DNA of 48,865 nt, from positions 1 through 48,865 of the forward strand of contig JAEYQO010000074.1 in assembly GCA_023409975.1 (NCBI GenBank), written 5' to 3'. Below, piece after piece: positions 1 through 8,103 of the stretch. Both the position numbers and the translations under genes were made by a program. Source of the DNA: Bacteroidota bacterium. GTDB lineage: Bacteria; Bacteroidota; Bacteroidia; Chitinophagales; Chitinophagaceae. Below the pieces are notes generated by a model, which saw only the letters and a program-made list of their open reading frames with translations, did not search any database and was not told the DNA's origin. How positions within the stretch are numbered: the first letter of the stretch is position 1; every line of letters starts with the position of its first letter.

Positions 1-1
1 G

Positions 2-553
2 GCAATAGCGGTGCTCAACCAGGGTCGCACTGTAAAAATGGATGTCGGATATGCTAACGAACATCCCTTTCTCAGCAATGCGGGTGTGGCATTCGATGCG
101 CTGATAGCCAAAGCTTTTCAGAACAGCACGAGGCGAGGACTGGCTGCATACAGTGCACTCGTGAGCCGGCATTTATGGGCATACAGGGAACAGGAGTGGT
201 CCATCAAAGCGGATGATCAGGAAATCGAAGAAACCGCGTTCATGATCAATATCGCAAACGGAAGGCAGTTCGGTTATAACTTCCAGATAGCCCCCGGTGC
301 CAGTTGGACCGATGGGCTGTTTGATGTTGTTGTGATAAGGAAGTTTCCCAAAATGTTTGGCGCGCTTCTCGCATTACAGCTAAGAACAGGAAGCATTTTG
401 AGAAGTGGCTGGGTAAGGCGGCTCCACGCCAGAGAGGTAGTCGTGTCGCGGAAAGGCCTGGAACTGATGCAGGTGGATGGTGATCCTGTGGCTTGTAAAG
501 ACACCGTCCGATTCACGCTTTCCCCCGGAGCACAGGGAGTTCTGGTCCCATAG
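2..553 (+). CDS. diacylglycerol/lipid kinase family protein, C-terminal part (5' end outside window)
   Basis: This is the C-terminal part of a YegS/DgkB-type lipid kinase, which phosphorylates diacylglycerol or a related lipid at the inner membrane and recycles lipid head-group precursors. The reading frame is already open at base 2 without a good start, so the gene begins upstream of the window. Visible are the family's second-domain features: an N-A-G-V-A-FDA segment (about residue 25 of the visible part), the I-A-N-G-R-x-F-G-Y-N-F-x-I-AP-G-A stretch (about 83-100) followed by DGLFDVVV, and a C-terminal all-beta end with VDGDPV. The N-terminal nucleotide-binding GGDGT motif would lie upstream and is not seen. 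About 180 residues are present of a usual 290-310. A lipoprotein gene follows in the same direction after about 140 bases. Confidence 0.85.
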   Translation, partial: AIAVLNQGRTVKMDVGYANEHPFLSNAGVAFDALIAKAFQNSTRRGLAAYSALVSRHLWAYREQEWSIKADDQEIEETAFMINIANGRQFGYNFQIAPGASWTDGLFDVVVIRKFPKMFGALLALQLRTGSILRSGWVRRLHAREVVVSRKGLELMQVDGDPVACKDTVRFTLSPGAQGVLVP

Positions 554-689
554 GCAATTGGCAGCCTTACCTGAACGAGGTCTGGGGAGGCCATGAAAAT
601 CATACACTGAGCTATTAATGTCCAATTTTTTCTATCTTAGTCACCTAACATTAAAGACGCTGACGGCGTCTGGAAATAAAAGAAACCGA

Positions 690-1685
690 ATGAGCATGAT
701 ACGCTTTGTAAAAGCAGGCCTTTCTATGATTTGCCTGGCATTGGCATTCTCTTCCTGCGAGAAAGGAGCAGATAGTAACCAGAGTGTGGTAACACCGCCC
801 GACCCTTCTGATAAATCAGCATTGAACCGTTTGTTTTCCCCGCTTACCAGCGGCATCCAGGAATTTAGTGTCACGGCTGGCGATAGCGCCATTCGTTACG
901 GATTTGCAGGAAGCAAACTGACATTCTATGCCAACTCATTCATCGGAAGAGACGGCAAAGTAATTCATGAAGGCAAGATCGATATCAGACTCATAGAGAT
1001 CTATAATGATGGCATCATGGCCGCCAACAGGGCCACCACCACCCACGCCGGAGATCTCTTGAAATCTGTAGGCATGGTCTGGATCAAAGCCTACAAAAAC
1101 GGCGAGGAAATCTACCCTACCCGCTATGGACTGGGTTTCAGAGCGACCGGCCCCTCAACTGAATCGCGCTATCTGTTTCTGGGAAATAGCAACAACGAAG
1201 ATTCCGTGTTAACCTGGAACCCCGTAGATAATCTTCCAGGCACCTTTGTCGGCGGAACGATAGTAGACTCCATCCAGTCCACCAACCACCACCTCTGGCA
1301 GTTCGACTCCACCAGGCACTTCGGCTGGATTGGCGCACATCAGTTCTTTACATCAACGGCTCCAAAAACAAATCTTGAAGTAGTTATCAAAGATGATTTT
1401 TACACTGCCGCCAATACCCAGGTGTATCTCTTACTCCCCGACCTGAACGGTGTTACCGTCTTTCAGAAATGGAGGCTCTGGGATACAAATGCCATCTTCA
1501 ACCTGGCTGAAGGGTACCTTGTTCCGGCTAATATGCCAATAAAAGTTGTAGGACTGTCCAACCAGAACGGCGTGTACCACTTCGGCAAGATCGAGAGCGG
1601 TGTCTCATCGGCCACCTATACCGACACACTCAATATGACGCCCATGGCCGTGAATGATATCCTCTGGGAGCTTCTGGGACTATAA
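690..1685 (+). CDS. lipoprotein of unknown function (331 aa)
   Basis: A predicted SPII lipoprotein with no firm family name. The ATG at 690 was chosen because it gives a compact signal peptide with lipobox ending AFSSC (Cys 23); the open frame extends further upstream but that would bury the signal. After the anchor, residues about 45-135 contain a pattern common in Bacteroidota surface lipoproteins: a beta-rich stretch, then F-Y-A-N-S-F-x-x-x-x-G, an EI-x-x-x-GI-M-A-A-N-x-x-TTT segment and V-W-I-K-A-Y-x-N-G. This resembles carboxypeptidase-regulatory-like or ZU5-like beta domains by eye. The rest is beta-rich with no catalytic motif seen. It is likely an envelope-anchored protein. It is convergent with the M28 peptidase, with 16 bases between stops. 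Confidence 0.75.
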   Translation: MSMIRFVKAGLSMICLALAFSSCEKGADSNQSVVTPPDPSDKSALNRLFSPLTSGIQEFSVTAGDSAIRYGFAGSKLTFYANSFIGRDGKVIHEGKIDIRLIEIYNDGIMAANRATTTHAGDLLKSVGMVWIKAYKNGEEIYPTRYGLGFRATGPSTESRYLFLGNSNNEDSVLTWNPVDNLPGTFVGGTIVDSIQSTNHHLWQFDSTRHFGWIGAHQFFTSTAPKTNLEVVIKDDFYTAANTQVYLLLPDLNGVTVFQKWRLWDTNAIFNLAEGYLVPANMPIKVVGLSNQNGVYHFGKIESGVSSATYTDTLNMTPMAVNDILWELLGL

Positions 1686-1701
1686 TTTGTAATGCATACG
1701 C

Positions 1702-2982
1702 TCACTGGAGCGCTTTCGCAAAATCAATCAACAACAAAGCCAGTTGATCTATCTTTTCAAGTGATAGTTCGCTGGCTTTGTCGTATATATCATGATAATG
1801 GCCTTTTGCGCCTAAACCATAAATGAAAACCGCCGGAACACCCTTCTGGCTGAAAAAATAATGATCACTGTTGGCAGCCTGACTTCGCTCGTTGACTGCT
1901 TTCAGAAAGCCTCCTTCCTCATTGATTTTTTGAAGCAAACCGAAAGCTTCCTTTTGATCAGTGGCGTTCACCACAGTAATACCGTCCCTGGCATTCCCTG
2001 TCATATCCAGGTTAACCAGAAATCGAATTTGTTCCAGCGGAAACAACGGATGTTCCGTGTAGTACCTGGAACCGATGAGGCCTGCTTCTTCAGCACTGAA
2101 GGCCATGAAGGCTATAGAATAGGGTTGTGGATTCGCTGCAAAGTACGCAGCCAAATGTAGCATCAGGGCAGTTCCGCTGGCATTATCGTGCGCACCGGGA
2201 AAGATGGAGTTCCTGCCCATTCTACCCAGGTGATCATAATGCGCAGTGAACACGATAAAGCTGTCTGGCTGCTCCGTTCCCGGAACAAATCCCACTACAT
2301 TCTGCGTACCATATTCTTTCACCCATTTGGCATCTGCAACTGCACTCACCCGGCAAACCCTTTTCGGCAGCCGCGCCTTCCGGATATAAAATATCGTAGG
2401 AGCAATGGTATCAGTGGAAACGGACCAGGTGAGCTTATTAGCTTCCGGAACGAGGTAAAGACCTTCCGGCAGTTGCTGTCCTACCCAGCGACGACGCACC
2501 TTGAGGTATTTCAATACTGTATCAAGATCCTGTAGGAGCCAGGCTCGCCCGGGATTCAGTTTTCGTAATGCTGCTTCCCATTGTGCTGTGTCACGCACGC
2601 TTTTCAACTTCAATCGTTTCACCCTTAGCCTCTCTGCATCCACCCGGGTACTTGCGGGATCAATCAGGTAGTCCGCACCAGCCTGAAGCTCCTGTCTGCC
2701 AAGCTGCAACCGAAGGCGGTCCGGAAATGTGTTTACCGGAAATGTAAAATGCTGGTAATAGCTGCTGTCAACAAAAGGCTGAAGGCCCAGCTCGCTGAAG
2801 TTCCGGCTTATATAATTGGCCGCCTTGTTCACTCCTTTATTAACATAGCCACGCCCATGCATCGAACCCGCAGAAAGGGAGACAATATGTTGTTTGATCC
2901 GGCGGGTTTGCTGTTGTGCCGGGAGGTTCTCTCCCACAAAAATCAGGCAGAGCGTACAGATCAGGAAAGGTTTAAAAGACAT
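1702..2982 (-). CDS. secreted M28 family zinc metallopeptidase (aminopeptidase type)
   Basis: A 426-residue exported aminopeptidase of the M28 family, which removes N-terminal residues from peptides using two zinc ions in the periplasm or outside the cell. A signal peptide ends near residue 22 (LPAQQ). The metal-binding set is complete: H248 in TAHYDH, D266 in GAHDNASG, E298/E299 in FSAEEAG, D326 in NLDMTG and a C-terminal H395/H397 in GHYHD. The region between the signal peptide and residue 240 probably holds a PA-like or lid domain. It is the last gene of a three-gene minus-strand run, 12 bases after the DUF3108 gene. Substrate specificity cannot be read from the sequence. Confidence 0.9.
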   Translation of the reverse strand: MSFKPFLICTLCLIFVGENLPAQQQTRRIKQHIVSLSAGSMHGRGYVNKGVNKAANYISRNFSELGLQPFVDSSYYQHFTFPVNTFPDRLRLQLGRQELQAGADYLIDPASTRVDAERLRVKRLKLKSVRDTAQWEAALRKLNPGRAWLLQDLDTVLKYLKVRRRWVGQQLPEGLYLVPEANKLTWSVSTDTIAPTIFYIRKARLPKRVCRVSAVADAKWVKEYGTQNVVGFVPGTEQPDSFIVFTAHYDHLGRMGRNSIFPGAHDNASGTALMLHLAAYFAANPQPYSIAFMAFSAEEAGLIGSRYYTEHPLFPLEQIRFLVNLDMTGNARDGITVVNATDQKEAFGLLQKINEEGGFLKAVNERSQAANSDHYFFSQKGVPAVFIYGLGAKGHYHDIYDKASELSLEKIDQLALLLIDFAKALQ

Positions 2983-2994
2983 AAGTCCACGCGT

Positions 2995-3786
2995 TTAATT
3001 CTTTTTCAGAAATGCCGTAAATGGGTTCCGCAGGTTTTCAAAACCTATAAGATCCACTTTGATGCTACCAACAACTATCGGACTATCTACCCTTACCGGT
3101 ACCTTATTCTTATCGTCGCTCACCCAGACCATCATCTTATCACCACCCTTGAAGATCGTTCCTTCTATGAGCATGGGACTGATCTTTATGGTCTTAAAGG
3201 TGCCATACCGGGTTTTTATAGTTTCTTTCCCGAGGTATCGGATGTGCAGTTTGTACACTTCATCATCAAGAAACAGTGTGAATGGTATTTTCGCTCCGGG
3301 CTGGTATTTGTCGTAATCGATATTCCTCGCGTAGTAAATTGCCGAGAGTACGTCCTGAACACAGCCAGGCACCTGGAACACACCGTTTGTAGAAACCGCC
3401 TGATTGATGGAGCGGTTGAAGGAAACATTATTGTAAATCTTATAACCGCCTTCATTAACGTTCCTTATAAACTTCAGCGGCAACATGGTTTCCGCATCGA
3501 TAAAGCTTTCATACCTGTCCCTTACCTTGTAGAACCATTCGTAGGACTTGTAAGTCCTTCCATCTCCCACCACATGATAAACTCTTCTGCCGTTCAGCGT
3601 GGATTCTCTGGTGGAAAAGGTTGCGGTTCCGGCCCCTACCCAGAGCCGGCCCATATTGTAGTACACCTTAAAGGTGAGCATCTCGCCATCCCTGAATGCT
3701 GTATTACGTTCGCCGCAAAAATCTCCCTGGGCTGCAGCAAGAAAGGGCAACAAAAGGAATAAGCAACTTCCGATCCATCTAACCAT
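2995..3786 (-). CDS. DUF3108 domain-containing exported protein
   Basis: A 263-residue protein with an N-terminal signal peptide (cleavage after LAAAQ, about residue 20) and a single beta-rich domain matching the DUF3108 pattern: an early F-R-D-G-E-M-L-T-F-K-V-Y-Y-N segment, a G-A-G-T-A-T-F stretch, VRDRYESFID near residue 90, and a C-terminal VWVSDDKNKVPVR motif that is very typical of the family. Its biochemical role is unknown; members are periplasmic or outer-membrane-associated beta proteins. Its start codon abuts the stop codon of the upstream UPF0104-type gene, so the two are surely cotranscribed, and the M28 peptidase follows 12 bases later. Confidence 0.88.
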   Translation of the reverse strand: MVRWIGSCLFLLLPFLAAAQGDFCGERNTAFRDGEMLTFKVYYNMGRLWVGAGTATFSTRESTLNGRRVYHVVGDGRTYKSYEWFYKVRDRYESFIDAETMLPLKFIRNVNEGGYKIYNNVSFNRSINQAVSTNGVFQVPGCVQDVLSAIYYARNIDYDKYQPGAKIPFTLFLDDEVYKLHIRYLGKETIKTRYGTFKTIKISPMLIEGTIFKGGDKMMVWVSDDKNKVPVRVDSPIVVGSIKVDLIGFENLRNPFTAFLKKN

Positions 3787-4743
3787 TTACCTCAAAAGTT
3801 TTAGCCTTAGCAAAAGTACACTTCCAATGAGCGCCGGAAGCACCAGATTGATGCACCATAAGCCTACAGTCACCGTTAGTACACCCAGCGCATTTGTAGT
3901 GAAATGACCAAAGAGAAACAAGCTGACTTTTCCTCTGATGCCCATTTCCGCCAGTGCGACTGAGGGTATTACTGCTATCGACCAGAAAAAAAGGCAGGCC
4001 ATCAGAAATCCGTCTGTAACGCTAACCGGTATTTTCATCCAGTATAATAGCAGGACGTATTGTGTCGTATAAATAGCAAACCGCAAAATGGAAAGACCAA
4101 GGATGGTCCAGACATCTGCAGCAGTAAATCGTCGGAGGAGATGGTTGTATATCTGCAGCTTCCGCAGCCAGCGACTATTCTCAAAATAGACGATCCACTT
4201 TTCGAACGAGAGAAAAAGGGCACCGAAAATCAGCGTGATCGCAATACAGGCGAAGAGAACTACCCTTGGCCAGAATCCGGGAAAATTCAGGTTGTAATAG
4301 ACCAGCCCGACAATCCCGTAGAGAAACAACGTCACGAATTGAGCAAAGGCACCAAGAATGGAGACGCTAATCAGTCGGATAGCACTTTTCCGCCCGAGGT
4401 ACAGGAGCCTTCCCGGATACTCCCCAATCCGGTTGGGGGTGAGTAAAGAAATCGCAATGCCTGCCAGCATCGATTGGAGTGCTTTCAGATAAGTGACCGG
4501 CTGAGCGGAGCTGGCCAGTAACTTCCATTTTCTGGCTTCGATGCCGATGTTTATGGGCATGAGGACTATAGCAAGTATCAGAAAGAAATGCTCCCCTTCT
4601 TCAAGCCAGTCGCCACCCTCAAGTCCACTGATCTGCTTACGAACCTGAAGCCAGATACTCCAGAGCAGCACCGCGGAAACAGCCGCGCCTATGAGGTAGT
4701 TGAGCCATATTTTGATACTTTTGTTCAAACGCTTTCCTTGCAT
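3787..4743 (-). CDS. lysylphosphatidylglycerol synthase TM-region / UPF0104 family membrane protein
   Basis: A polytopic inner-membrane protein (about 318 residues) of the UPF0104 family, the transmembrane half of MprF-type lysyl-phosphatidylglycerol synthases without the catalytic aminoacyl-transferase domain. About seven or eight hydrophobic helices are visible. The family signature is the segment S-L-L-TPNR-IGEYPGR-x-L-Y-L at roughly residues 100-122, followed by S-I-L-G-A-F-A-Q-F-V-T. Such proteins are thought to flip or bind lipids, but the substrate is not known. The ATG at 4743 is preferred; an in-frame ATG at 4755 and a TTG at 4728 are alternatives. It is first in the run leading to DUF3108 and the M28 peptidase, and is divergent from ruvC with no free intergenic space. 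Confidence 0.85.
   Translation of the reverse strand: MQGKRLNKSIKIWLNYLIGAAVSAVLLWSIWLQVRKQISGLEGGDWLEEGEHFFLILAIVLMPINIGIEARKWKLLASSAQPVTYLKALQSMLAGIAISLLTPNRIGEYPGRLLYLGRKSAIRLISVSILGAFAQFVTLFLYGIVGLVYYNLNFPGFWPRVVLFACIAITLIFGALFLSFEKWIVYFENSRWLRKLQIYNHLLRRFTAADVWTILGLSILRFAIYTTQYVLLLYWMKIPVSVTDGFLMACLFFWSIAVIPSVALAEMGIRGKVSLFLFGHFTTNALGVLTVTVGLWCINLVLPALIGSVLLLRLKLLR
4716..4723 (+). promoter_or_regulatory. -7 box (TACTTTTG) for ruvC, inside the divergent gene
   Basis: A perfect match to the Bacteroidota -7 consensus TAnnTTTG. Transcription would begin near 4727, about 11 bases before the proposed TTG start of ruvC at 4738. A TTG lies at 4700-4702 but the 13-base spacing is short for a -33 element. 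The box lies within the 5' coding region of the divergent UPF0104 gene. Confidence 0.5.
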
Positions 4744-5322
4744 TCTGACCCTCACATTATTCTTGGCATTGACCCCGGCACTCTTGTAATGGGTTACGGT
4801 CTGATCCGTGTTGACAAAAGTAAGGTATCATTAGTGGAAATGGGTGTGTTGCAGCTCGTTAAACGGCAGGATCATGCAGAGCGCCTGGAACTGATCTTTC
4901 GCAAGATGGAAACCCTTATCAGGACCCACAAGCCCGGAGCCGTGGCGGTAGAGGCGCCTTTCTTTGGAAAAAACGTTCAGAGTATGCTGAAACTCGGGAG
5001 AGCCCAGGGTGTGGCAATAGCTGCCGCAATGATGCACGGACTGAGGGCCACTGAATATGCGCCCAGAAAGGTAAAACAGGCGATCACAGGGAAGGGCAAT
5101 GCATCCAAGGATCAGGTTTGGCAAATGCTTCAACATATCCTTAAGTTTGAAGAAGACCCCAGGTTTATGGATGCCACTGATGCGGTGGCAGTGGCCTTGT
5201 GTCACCATTACGAATGTAGCCTGCCGATACCACAGGCTACTATTCCCAAAAAATTATCAAAAAGCAAAAGAAGCAGCAGCTGGGAAACGTTCCTGGCAGC
5301 CAACCCGCATAAACTTCGATAG
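4738..5322 (+). CDS. ruvC: crossover junction endodeoxyribonuclease RuvC
   Basis: RuvC is the Holliday-junction resolvase that cuts four-way DNA junctions symmetrically, working with RuvAB. The 194-residue product starts at a proposed TTG (4738), giving a short lead before the diagnostic IILGIDPGT motif; the frame runs open further upstream but that stretch is antisense to the neighbouring gene and not RuvC-like. The four acidic catalytic residues are present: D12 in GIDPGT, E72 in AVEAPFFG, and D145 and D148 in MDATDAVAVA. The resolvase pattern GxGNASKDQV lies near residue 120. A basic C-terminal tail of about 25 residues is usual in this group. ruvAB is not in the window. The stop is one base from the convergent lipoprotein stop. 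Confidence 0.93.
   Translation: MHSDPHIILGIDPGTLVMGYGLIRVDKSKVSLVEMGVLQLVKRQDHAERLELIFRKMETLIRTHKPGAVAVEAPFFGKNVQSMLKLGRAQGVAIAAAMMHGLRATEYAPRKVKQAITGKGNASKDQVWQMLQHILKFEEDPRFMDATDAVAVALCHHYECSLPIPQATIPKKLSKSKRSSSWETFLAANPHKLR
4815..4822 (-). promoter_or_regulatory. -7 box (TACTTTTG) for the UPF0104-DUF3108-M28 operon, inside ruvC
   Basis: On the minus strand this reads TACTTTTG, the same octamer as the ruvC box and a perfect TAnnTTTG match. It would start transcription near 4811, leaving a leader of about 68 bases that is antisense to the ruvC 5' end. No clear -33 TTG is seen. Confidence 0.35.
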
Positions 5323-5323
5323 T

Positions 5324-6019
5324 TTATTTATCCTTTATTCTGATGTAAACATCGTGGGGAGCTGGTTCGTCGCCGCCAAAGTAAGGGAAGAGCTTATACC
5401 CTTTCGCTACAGGATCCATCGAGCCCCGGTCCATCGTGTCTTTATGGCCATTCAGCGTAAACACATACTTCCCGGGTAACACCTCTATGCTTGCCGAAAA
5501 AGGAGTATTGACTTCGACAGTCCCCAGTTCCCTATAGTTACGCACGCCATTGACATAGCAATAGGCATGAATGCGCATCTTCCCCTCATACCAATTCCAG
5601 CCGACCCTTGCACTGTTTGTCTGATGGTGGGTGTTGGCATCTGAAAATCCATAGAGCTTGTTGATATCTGCCTGGTTTGCCGGGTTAACATTTTGATAAA
5701 TACAACTGCTATCGAGAATCGCTTCAAACTTCAACGCTGATCCAATGAACTGAGGGTAGGAATTTCCTACCATATAGTTCTGGCCCGTTTTTATCAGATA
5801 GGTGGTGAACGGATCTGTAGATGGGACTTCTTTTACTGTATCGATGGGAGATATATGTCGTGTAGAATCTTTCGGATTCTGTGTGGTGTCTGCCGGATTC
5901 TGCGTGGTATCCGGAGTATCTGGAAACTGAGGTTCAGGATTCAGATTGTCCGATTTCGAACAGGAATAAATAATTAACAACGAGGTACAAACGGCCACTA
6001 GCCTGCCAAACTTCTTCAT
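5324..6019 (-). CDS. lipoprotein of unknown function with Pro/Thr-rich linker
   Basis: A 231-residue predicted lipoprotein: lipobox IIYSC with Cys 20, then a low-complexity linker (residues about 25-60) with a duplicated DTTQNP-x-D unit, rich in Pro, Asp and Thr and typical of a spacer holding a domain away from the membrane. The remaining 165 residues look like one compact beta domain with SARVGWNWYEGKMRIHAYC and GYKLFPYFGGDEPAPHDV segments; no enzyme motif is recognised. It belongs to a type of Bacteroidota lipoproteins known only as hypothetical. It is divergent from the response regulator gene and convergent with ruvC, one base apart. Confidence 0.75.
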   Translation of the reverse strand: MKKFGRLVAVCTSLLIIYSCSKSDNLNPEPQFPDTPDTTQNPADTTQNPKDSTRHISPIDTVKEVPSTDPFTTYLIKTGQNYMVGNSYPQFIGSALKFEAILDSSCIYQNVNPANQADINKLYGFSDANTHHQTNSARVGWNWYEGKMRIHAYCYVNGVRNYRELGTVEVNTPFSASIEVLPGKYVFTLNGHKDTMDRGSMDPVAKGYKLFPYFGGDEPAPHDVYIRIKDK

Positions 6020-6087
6020 AAATCAATAATGTGTGTAGGATATCGGGGGAGCCTTTCATATTTTCAAAAGGATTCCTATCTTGAACA

Positions 6088-6095
6088 CAAAATTA
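6088..6095 (-). promoter_or_regulatory. -7 box (TAATTTTG) for the 5324-6019 lipoprotein
   Basis: On the minus strand TAATTTTG matches TAnnTTTG exactly. Predicted start near 6084, giving a leader of about 65 bases. A 15-bp inverted repeat (6109-6123) lies just upstream in the position of the -33 region. Confidence 0.45.
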
Positions 6096-6108
6096 CATAA
6101 GTAAAACC

Positions 6109-6123
6109 TGTAAGTGTCTTACA
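6109..6123. promoter_or_regulatory. inverted repeat TGTAAG-TGT-CTTACA in the divergent promoter region
   Basis: Perfect 6-bp arms around a 3-base spacer. It sits about 14 bases upstream of the lipoprotein -7 box and about 74 bases upstream of the response regulator -7 box, where an operator serving either gene could lie. The binding protein is unknown. Confidence 0.35.
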
Positions 6124-6196
6124 ATAAACTTAAAAACTAATAGTTATCAGGGTAAAAACGATGTTTTTCGTCAGTGCTTTCGAAAGCCTCGGATCG

Positions 6197-6204
6197 TATA
6201 TTTG
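6197..6204 (+). promoter_or_regulatory. -7 box (TATATTTG) for the response regulator gene
   Basis: A perfect TAnnTTTG match. Transcription from about 6208 excludes the upstream in-frame starts at 6174 and 6207 and supports the ATG at 6237, with a leader of about 28 bases. Confidence 0.55.
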
Positions 6205-6236
6205 CAATGGTCCCCCTGACCAAAAAAAATGCTCAT

Positions 6237-6950
6237 ATGGCTGAAACCAAAGCGAAAGTATTATTGATTGAAGATGATCCAACGTTAGGATTTGTTGTGA
6301 AGGACAATTTACAGGAAAATGGCTTTGATGTTGTTCATTGCCCTGACGGGGAATCCGGATTCCAGCAATTCATGAAGCACAACTTCGATCTTATTTTGCT
6401 GGATGTTATGTTGCCGAAGAAAGACGGTATGTCTATCGCTACACAGATCCGCAAAAAGAACGAGTCGATCCCCATCCTGATGCTGACTTCGAAGTCAATG
6501 GATGACGATAAGATCGCTGGCTTTCAGAGTGGCGCTGACGATTACATCACCAAGCCCTTCAATATGCAGGAACTGCTGCTGAGGATCGAGGTGTTTCTGA
6601 AACGTACTAAAAAGAAAGAGGATACAGGGCCGAGCGGTTTCAAGATCGGAAACCTGAACTTTAATTACGACGACCTGATTCTGTATAACGAGACGGAAAA
6701 GCACCAGCTCACTCAGCGGGAAGCGGAATTGTTCAGGTACCTCTGTCTTAATGCCAACAAGGTTCTTAAGCGCGACGATATTCTATTAAATGTGTGGGGT
6801 AAGGAAGACTATTTTCTGGGTAGAAGCATGGATGTGTTTATTACCAAGATCAGGAAGTATATTAAAAACCAGCCCGAAGTTGAGCTCCAGACGATTCATG
6901 GTATCGGATTTAAGTTCAACTGCCATCCGGTGCCCCTGGATAGTCAGTAA
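6237..6950 (+). CDS. OmpR/PhoB-type response regulator transcription factor
   Basis: A 237-residue two-component response regulator. The receiver domain (residues about 7-123) has the acidic pair D13/D14 in IEDDPT, the phospho-acceptor D56 in LILLDVMLP, the Thr/Ser of MLTSKS and the Lys of DYITKPF. The C-terminal winged-helix domain (about 135-235) has the LTQREAELFRYLC helix, the DDILLNVWG segment and a KIRKYI...IHGIGFKF recognition-wing region, so it binds DNA as an OmpR-type dimer. The ATG at 6237 is preferred because the receiver begins soon after and a -7 box ends at 6204. No histidine kinase is adjacent, so it is an orphan locally. A strong hairpin terminator follows the stop. Confidence 0.93.
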   Translation: MAETKAKVLLIEDDPTLGFVVKDNLQENGFDVVHCPDGESGFQQFMKHNFDLILLDVMLPKKDGMSIATQIRKKNESIPILMLTSKSMDDDKIAGFQSGADDYITKPFNMQELLLRIEVFLKRTKKKEDTGPSGFKIGNLNFNYDDLILYNETEKHQLTQREAELFRYLCLNANKVLKRDDILLNVWGKEDYFLGRSMDVFITKIRKYIKNQPEVELQTIHGIGFKFNCHPVPLDSQ

Positions 6951-6975
6951 CCAGCATCGCCGAAATAAAAAAAAT

Positions 6976-7009
6976 GAAGCCGTCCCAAGTCAATTGGGAC
7001 GGCTTCTTT
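6976..7009. terminator. bidirectional intrinsic terminator
   Basis: A perfect 13-bp stem (6976-6988 with 6994-7006) and 5-base loop, followed by a T-rich run on the plus strand and a run of eight T on the minus strand. It separates the response regulator from the convergent PorP/SprF gene and can serve both. Confidence 0.88.
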
Positions 7010-7020
7010 CGTTAGAATGA

Positions 7021-8085
7021 TCAGAAGGCCGGCATGATCATCTGCTCAAAGCGGGGACATTTGGTTTTGTCCTGCGCCCACACGCCTTTACTAAGAAATC
7101 CACGGCTGAAAACTGAAATTTCCATCCCACCCATTCCATTAGAGGCGGTTCTCAGACCACTCGAATTGATATCGTAGGATACGGTAAAGGAATAGGAGTT
7201 ATAGTCAAGTTTCACAGTAGGAATGATCGCATCATTGACTCTGTAAAACATGCCGGCATACAATGTGAAAGAGGTTCGAAGCGAAGGGTCTATACTCTTC
7301 CAGCTAACCAAACCGCCAGCGATGACCTCCTGGTAGGCCCCCTGTTTGGAGTAGTTAGCGTGCATGGTCACACCTATCACTTCGTTCACAGCAGCCTGTA
7401 TACCGAGATTTCCGTTCCACTTCATGTCCATACGAAGAAAGGCCTCCGAAGGATTGAATGCGGCCTTAGGTTTGTTGATGTGATAAGCCGCAACACCGAG
7501 GTAGTAATTGATCTGATTGAACTCCCCTATTGAACTGTTGAAACTAACGCCCGCACCTACATCAAGGTAGTTCGTTCTGGTATGGGTTGTGTTCTCTCCT
7601 GAGGCATTATCCGGACTGAAACTGCCACCATTGTACTGAGAGGCGAATGTCATCCTGGAAGGATCCACAGACCGTTGCACATAGCCACCTGTAAATCCAA
7701 AGGAGAGATACGACTGATGCTGATCTTCCAAGGACTTATTGAAATTAATGGCCGGGTAAACCTGCAGGCTGCTGAAGTTGATACTACCGGCTTTGTCATA
7801 GGTAGTCGTCACTCCAAAGCTCAGGTAATCTCCCGTTTCTTCATTGACCATTATCCGGGACTCAACAGATCCGAGGATCGTCTGAAAAGGCGCAGAAATA
7901 TTGCTCCACTGGCTCCGGTAATTGACCCCCGCCTTGTAGTCGCCGCTAAAAATGCCGGTAAGTGCAGGGTTACGGAGTATCGCGTTCTCATAAAACTGTG
8001 AAAAATGGATATCCTGGGCATTGGCATTCATACCAGACACCACAGACAAACACACCACAGATGCAAGCTTCAAATATTTATTCAT
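7021..8085 (-). CDS. PorP/SprF family type IX secretion system membrane protein
   Basis: A 354-residue outer-membrane beta-barrel protein of the PorP/SprF family. Members act with the T9SS, and SprF-like ones are needed to export or attach the PKD-repeat adhesin encoded next to them. It has a signal peptide ending near residue 23 (NANAQ) and the family N-terminus QDIHFSQFYENAILRNPALTG, followed by alternating beta-strand stretches and a short C-terminal extension ending in a Cys/Phe-rich tail. It lies 18 bases downstream of the giant PKD protein gene, the classic sprB-sprF arrangement, so it is probably dedicated to that protein rather than being the core PorP. The terminator at 6976-7009 ends the transcript. 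Confidence 0.93.
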   Translation of the reverse strand: MNKYLKLASVVCLSVVSGMNANAQDIHFSQFYENAILRNPALTGIFSGDYKAGVNYRSQWSNISAPFQTILGSVESRIMVNEETGDYLSFGVTTTYDKAGSINFSSLQVYPAINFNKSLEDQHQSYLSFGFTGGYVQRSVDPSRMTFASQYNGGSFSPDNASGENTTHTRTNYLDVGAGVSFNSSIGEFNQINYYLGVAAYHINKPKAAFNPSEAFLRMDMKWNGNLGIQAAVNEVIGVTMHANYSKQGAYQEVIAGGLVSWKSIDPSLRTSFTLYAGMFYRVNDAIIPTVKLDYNSYSFTVSYDINSSGLRTASNGMGGMEISVFSRGFLSKGVWAQDKTKCPRFEQMIMPAF

Positions 8086-8103
8086 GACAGTTGTATATAC
8101 TAA

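Noticed and set aside
2749..3762. 337-codon open frame on the plus strand
   Set aside because: Entirely antisense to the M28 peptidase and DUF3108 genes, which have clear motifs and signal peptides; the frame has no family features.
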